Source: Polycyclovorans sp002706265 (GTDB lineage: Bacteria; Pseudomonadota; Gammaproteobacteria; Nevskiales; Nevskiaceae). From it: a stretch of 64,000 bases of DNA. Of the stretch, positions 63,465 to 64,000 are shown in pieces; position 1 is the first letter of the stretch; the number at the start of each line of letters is the position of its first letter. The notes beneath the pieces were generated by a model. That model was not told where the DNA came from. It saw only the letters and a program-made list of their open reading frames with translations, and did no database searches. The position numbers and the translations under genes were made by a program. Location of the stretch: contig CAXBBM010000005.1 of assembly GCA_963973915.1 (NCBI GenBank), positions 62,001 to 126,000 on the forward strand. The letters run 5' to 3'.

Positions 63465-64000
63465 ATGACCCACCGCGCCGCCACGCCACGCCGGCCGCGC
63501 GCGCGGCGCCTGGGGCGCCTGTTGCTGAGCGTCGTGCTCGCGGTCATGGCCAGTGGCTGCGGGGCATCACGCAGCGCAACGGCGCCTGCGCCTGCGCTGC
63601 TCGACGCCCTGCAGCGCGGCGTGAACCTGAGTCACTGGTTCACGCACCGCGCCGCGTTTGAAGCGGTCGCCGCGCAGTCGGCCATTGGCCCTGACGATCT
63701 GCGCCTGATCGGGCAACTGGGCCTCGGCCACGTGCGCATTGGCGTCGATCCCGAGTGGCTGATGGCCAGCGCCACTGCGCTCGATGAGCTGATGGCAGGT
63801 TTGGATGCCGCCCGCGCCGCCGGGCTGGCCGTGGTGCTGGCCCTGCAGCCACAAGCGGCCTACAAGCACGCGCTGTTTGCCGACCCCGCCGCCCGCAAAC
63901 AGCTGATGCAGGCCTGGGCCCGCGTGGCGCAGCCGCTGTCGCGCTGGCCGGTCTCCGCCGTGGCCTTCGAGGCGCTCAACGAGCCTGAGCATGACGACCC
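63465..64000 (+). CDS. Glycoside hydrolase family 5-like lipoprotein, 3' end beyond window
   Basis: The open frame runs off the window edge, so about 178 N-terminal residues are visible. A basic leader and a lipoprotein signal ending MASGC are followed by GVNLSHWFT, a typical GH5 (cellulase-like) start. Near the edge, FEALNEPEHDD holds the probable acid/base glutamate of the NEP motif. It is likely an envelope-anchored beta-glycanase or glucosidase-type enzyme. The nucleophile half lies outside, so activity and substrate cannot be judged. Confidence 0.75.
   Translation, partial: MTHRAATPRRPRARRLGRLLLSVVLAVMASGCGASRSATAPAPALLDALQRGVNLSHWFTHRAAFEAVAAQSAIGPDDLRLIGQLGLGHVRIGVDPEWLMASATALDELMAGLDAARAAGLAVVLALQPQAAYKHALFADPAARKQLMQAWARVAQPLSRWPVSAVAFEALNEPEHDD

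Overview
The window is about 64 kb of high-GC, gene-dense chromosome. It has the gene orders expected of a gammaproteobacterium: rpoE-rseA-rseB-rseC ... lepA-lepB-(DUF4845)-rnc-era with nadB divergent, miaB-ybeZ-ybeY-corC, and rpoN-hpf-ptsN-hprK-rapZ-PTS. The hprK-containing PTS cluster, the class II PPK2 and the DUF1302/DUF1329 pair suggest a Xanthomonadales/Nevskiales-like lineage. This is an inference, because no rRNA gene is present. I saw no tRNA, rRNA, CRISPR array, transposase or prophage, so most of the window is core chromosome with small accessory patches.

Layout. 1-8.8 kb holds a dihydroorotase, a LuxR-type regulator followed by two related unknown genes, a lipoprotein metallopeptidase, a metallo-beta-lactamase-fold hydrolase, cysS and a membrane diguanylate cyclase. 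8.9-14 kb is an RND efflux pump (adaptor plus permease) divergent from a TetR regulator, with a clear palindromic operator between them. 13.9-21 kb is the miaB-ybeZ-ybeY-corC block. Its last position, where lnt stands in many Gram-negatives, holds a DUF4105/Lnb-type membrane protein. 21-27.5 kb is the sigma-54 cluster with a regulatory PTS: EIIA-Ntr, a single-domain HPr kinase, RapZ, a mannose-type EIIA, HPr and EI, with no sugar permease. 27.6-30.7 kb carries a chromate transporter coupled to a Tat-exported superoxide dismutase, then a copper chaperone. 30.8-37.2 kb holds an AbgT transporter and a DUF1302 / AraC / DUF1329 outer-membrane module.

37.2-46.4 kb is one long minus-strand run from rpoE to era. 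It links the envelope-stress sigma factor and its regulators with a lipid-anchored Deg-type protease, a thioredoxin-like protein, LepA, signal peptidase I, RNase III and Era. nadB is divergent. 48.2-58.7 kb, all on the minus strand, contains an acetyltransferase-deacetylase fusion, thiC with a TPP riboswitch, a Nudix hydrolase, rlmJ, polyphosphate:AMP phosphotransferase, a Na/Pi cotransporter, hisD and short-form hisG. 58.7-61.1 kb is a small detoxification-like patch (SnoaL-like protein, GFA protein, GST) with an SDR gene interrupted by a stop exactly at its catalytic tyrosine codon. 61.2-64 kb has a two-thioredoxin-domain lipoprotein, a NYN-LOTUS protein, a tiny membrane protein and the start of a GH5-like lipoprotein cut by the window edge.

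Strongest leads: the DUF4105/Lnb protein at the lnt position, the SDR broken at its catalytic residue, the GNAT-deacetylase fusion, the single-domain HprK in a permease-free PTS, and the chrA-SOD pair with a Tat signal. All assignments come from reading motifs and gene order by eye; no database search was run.
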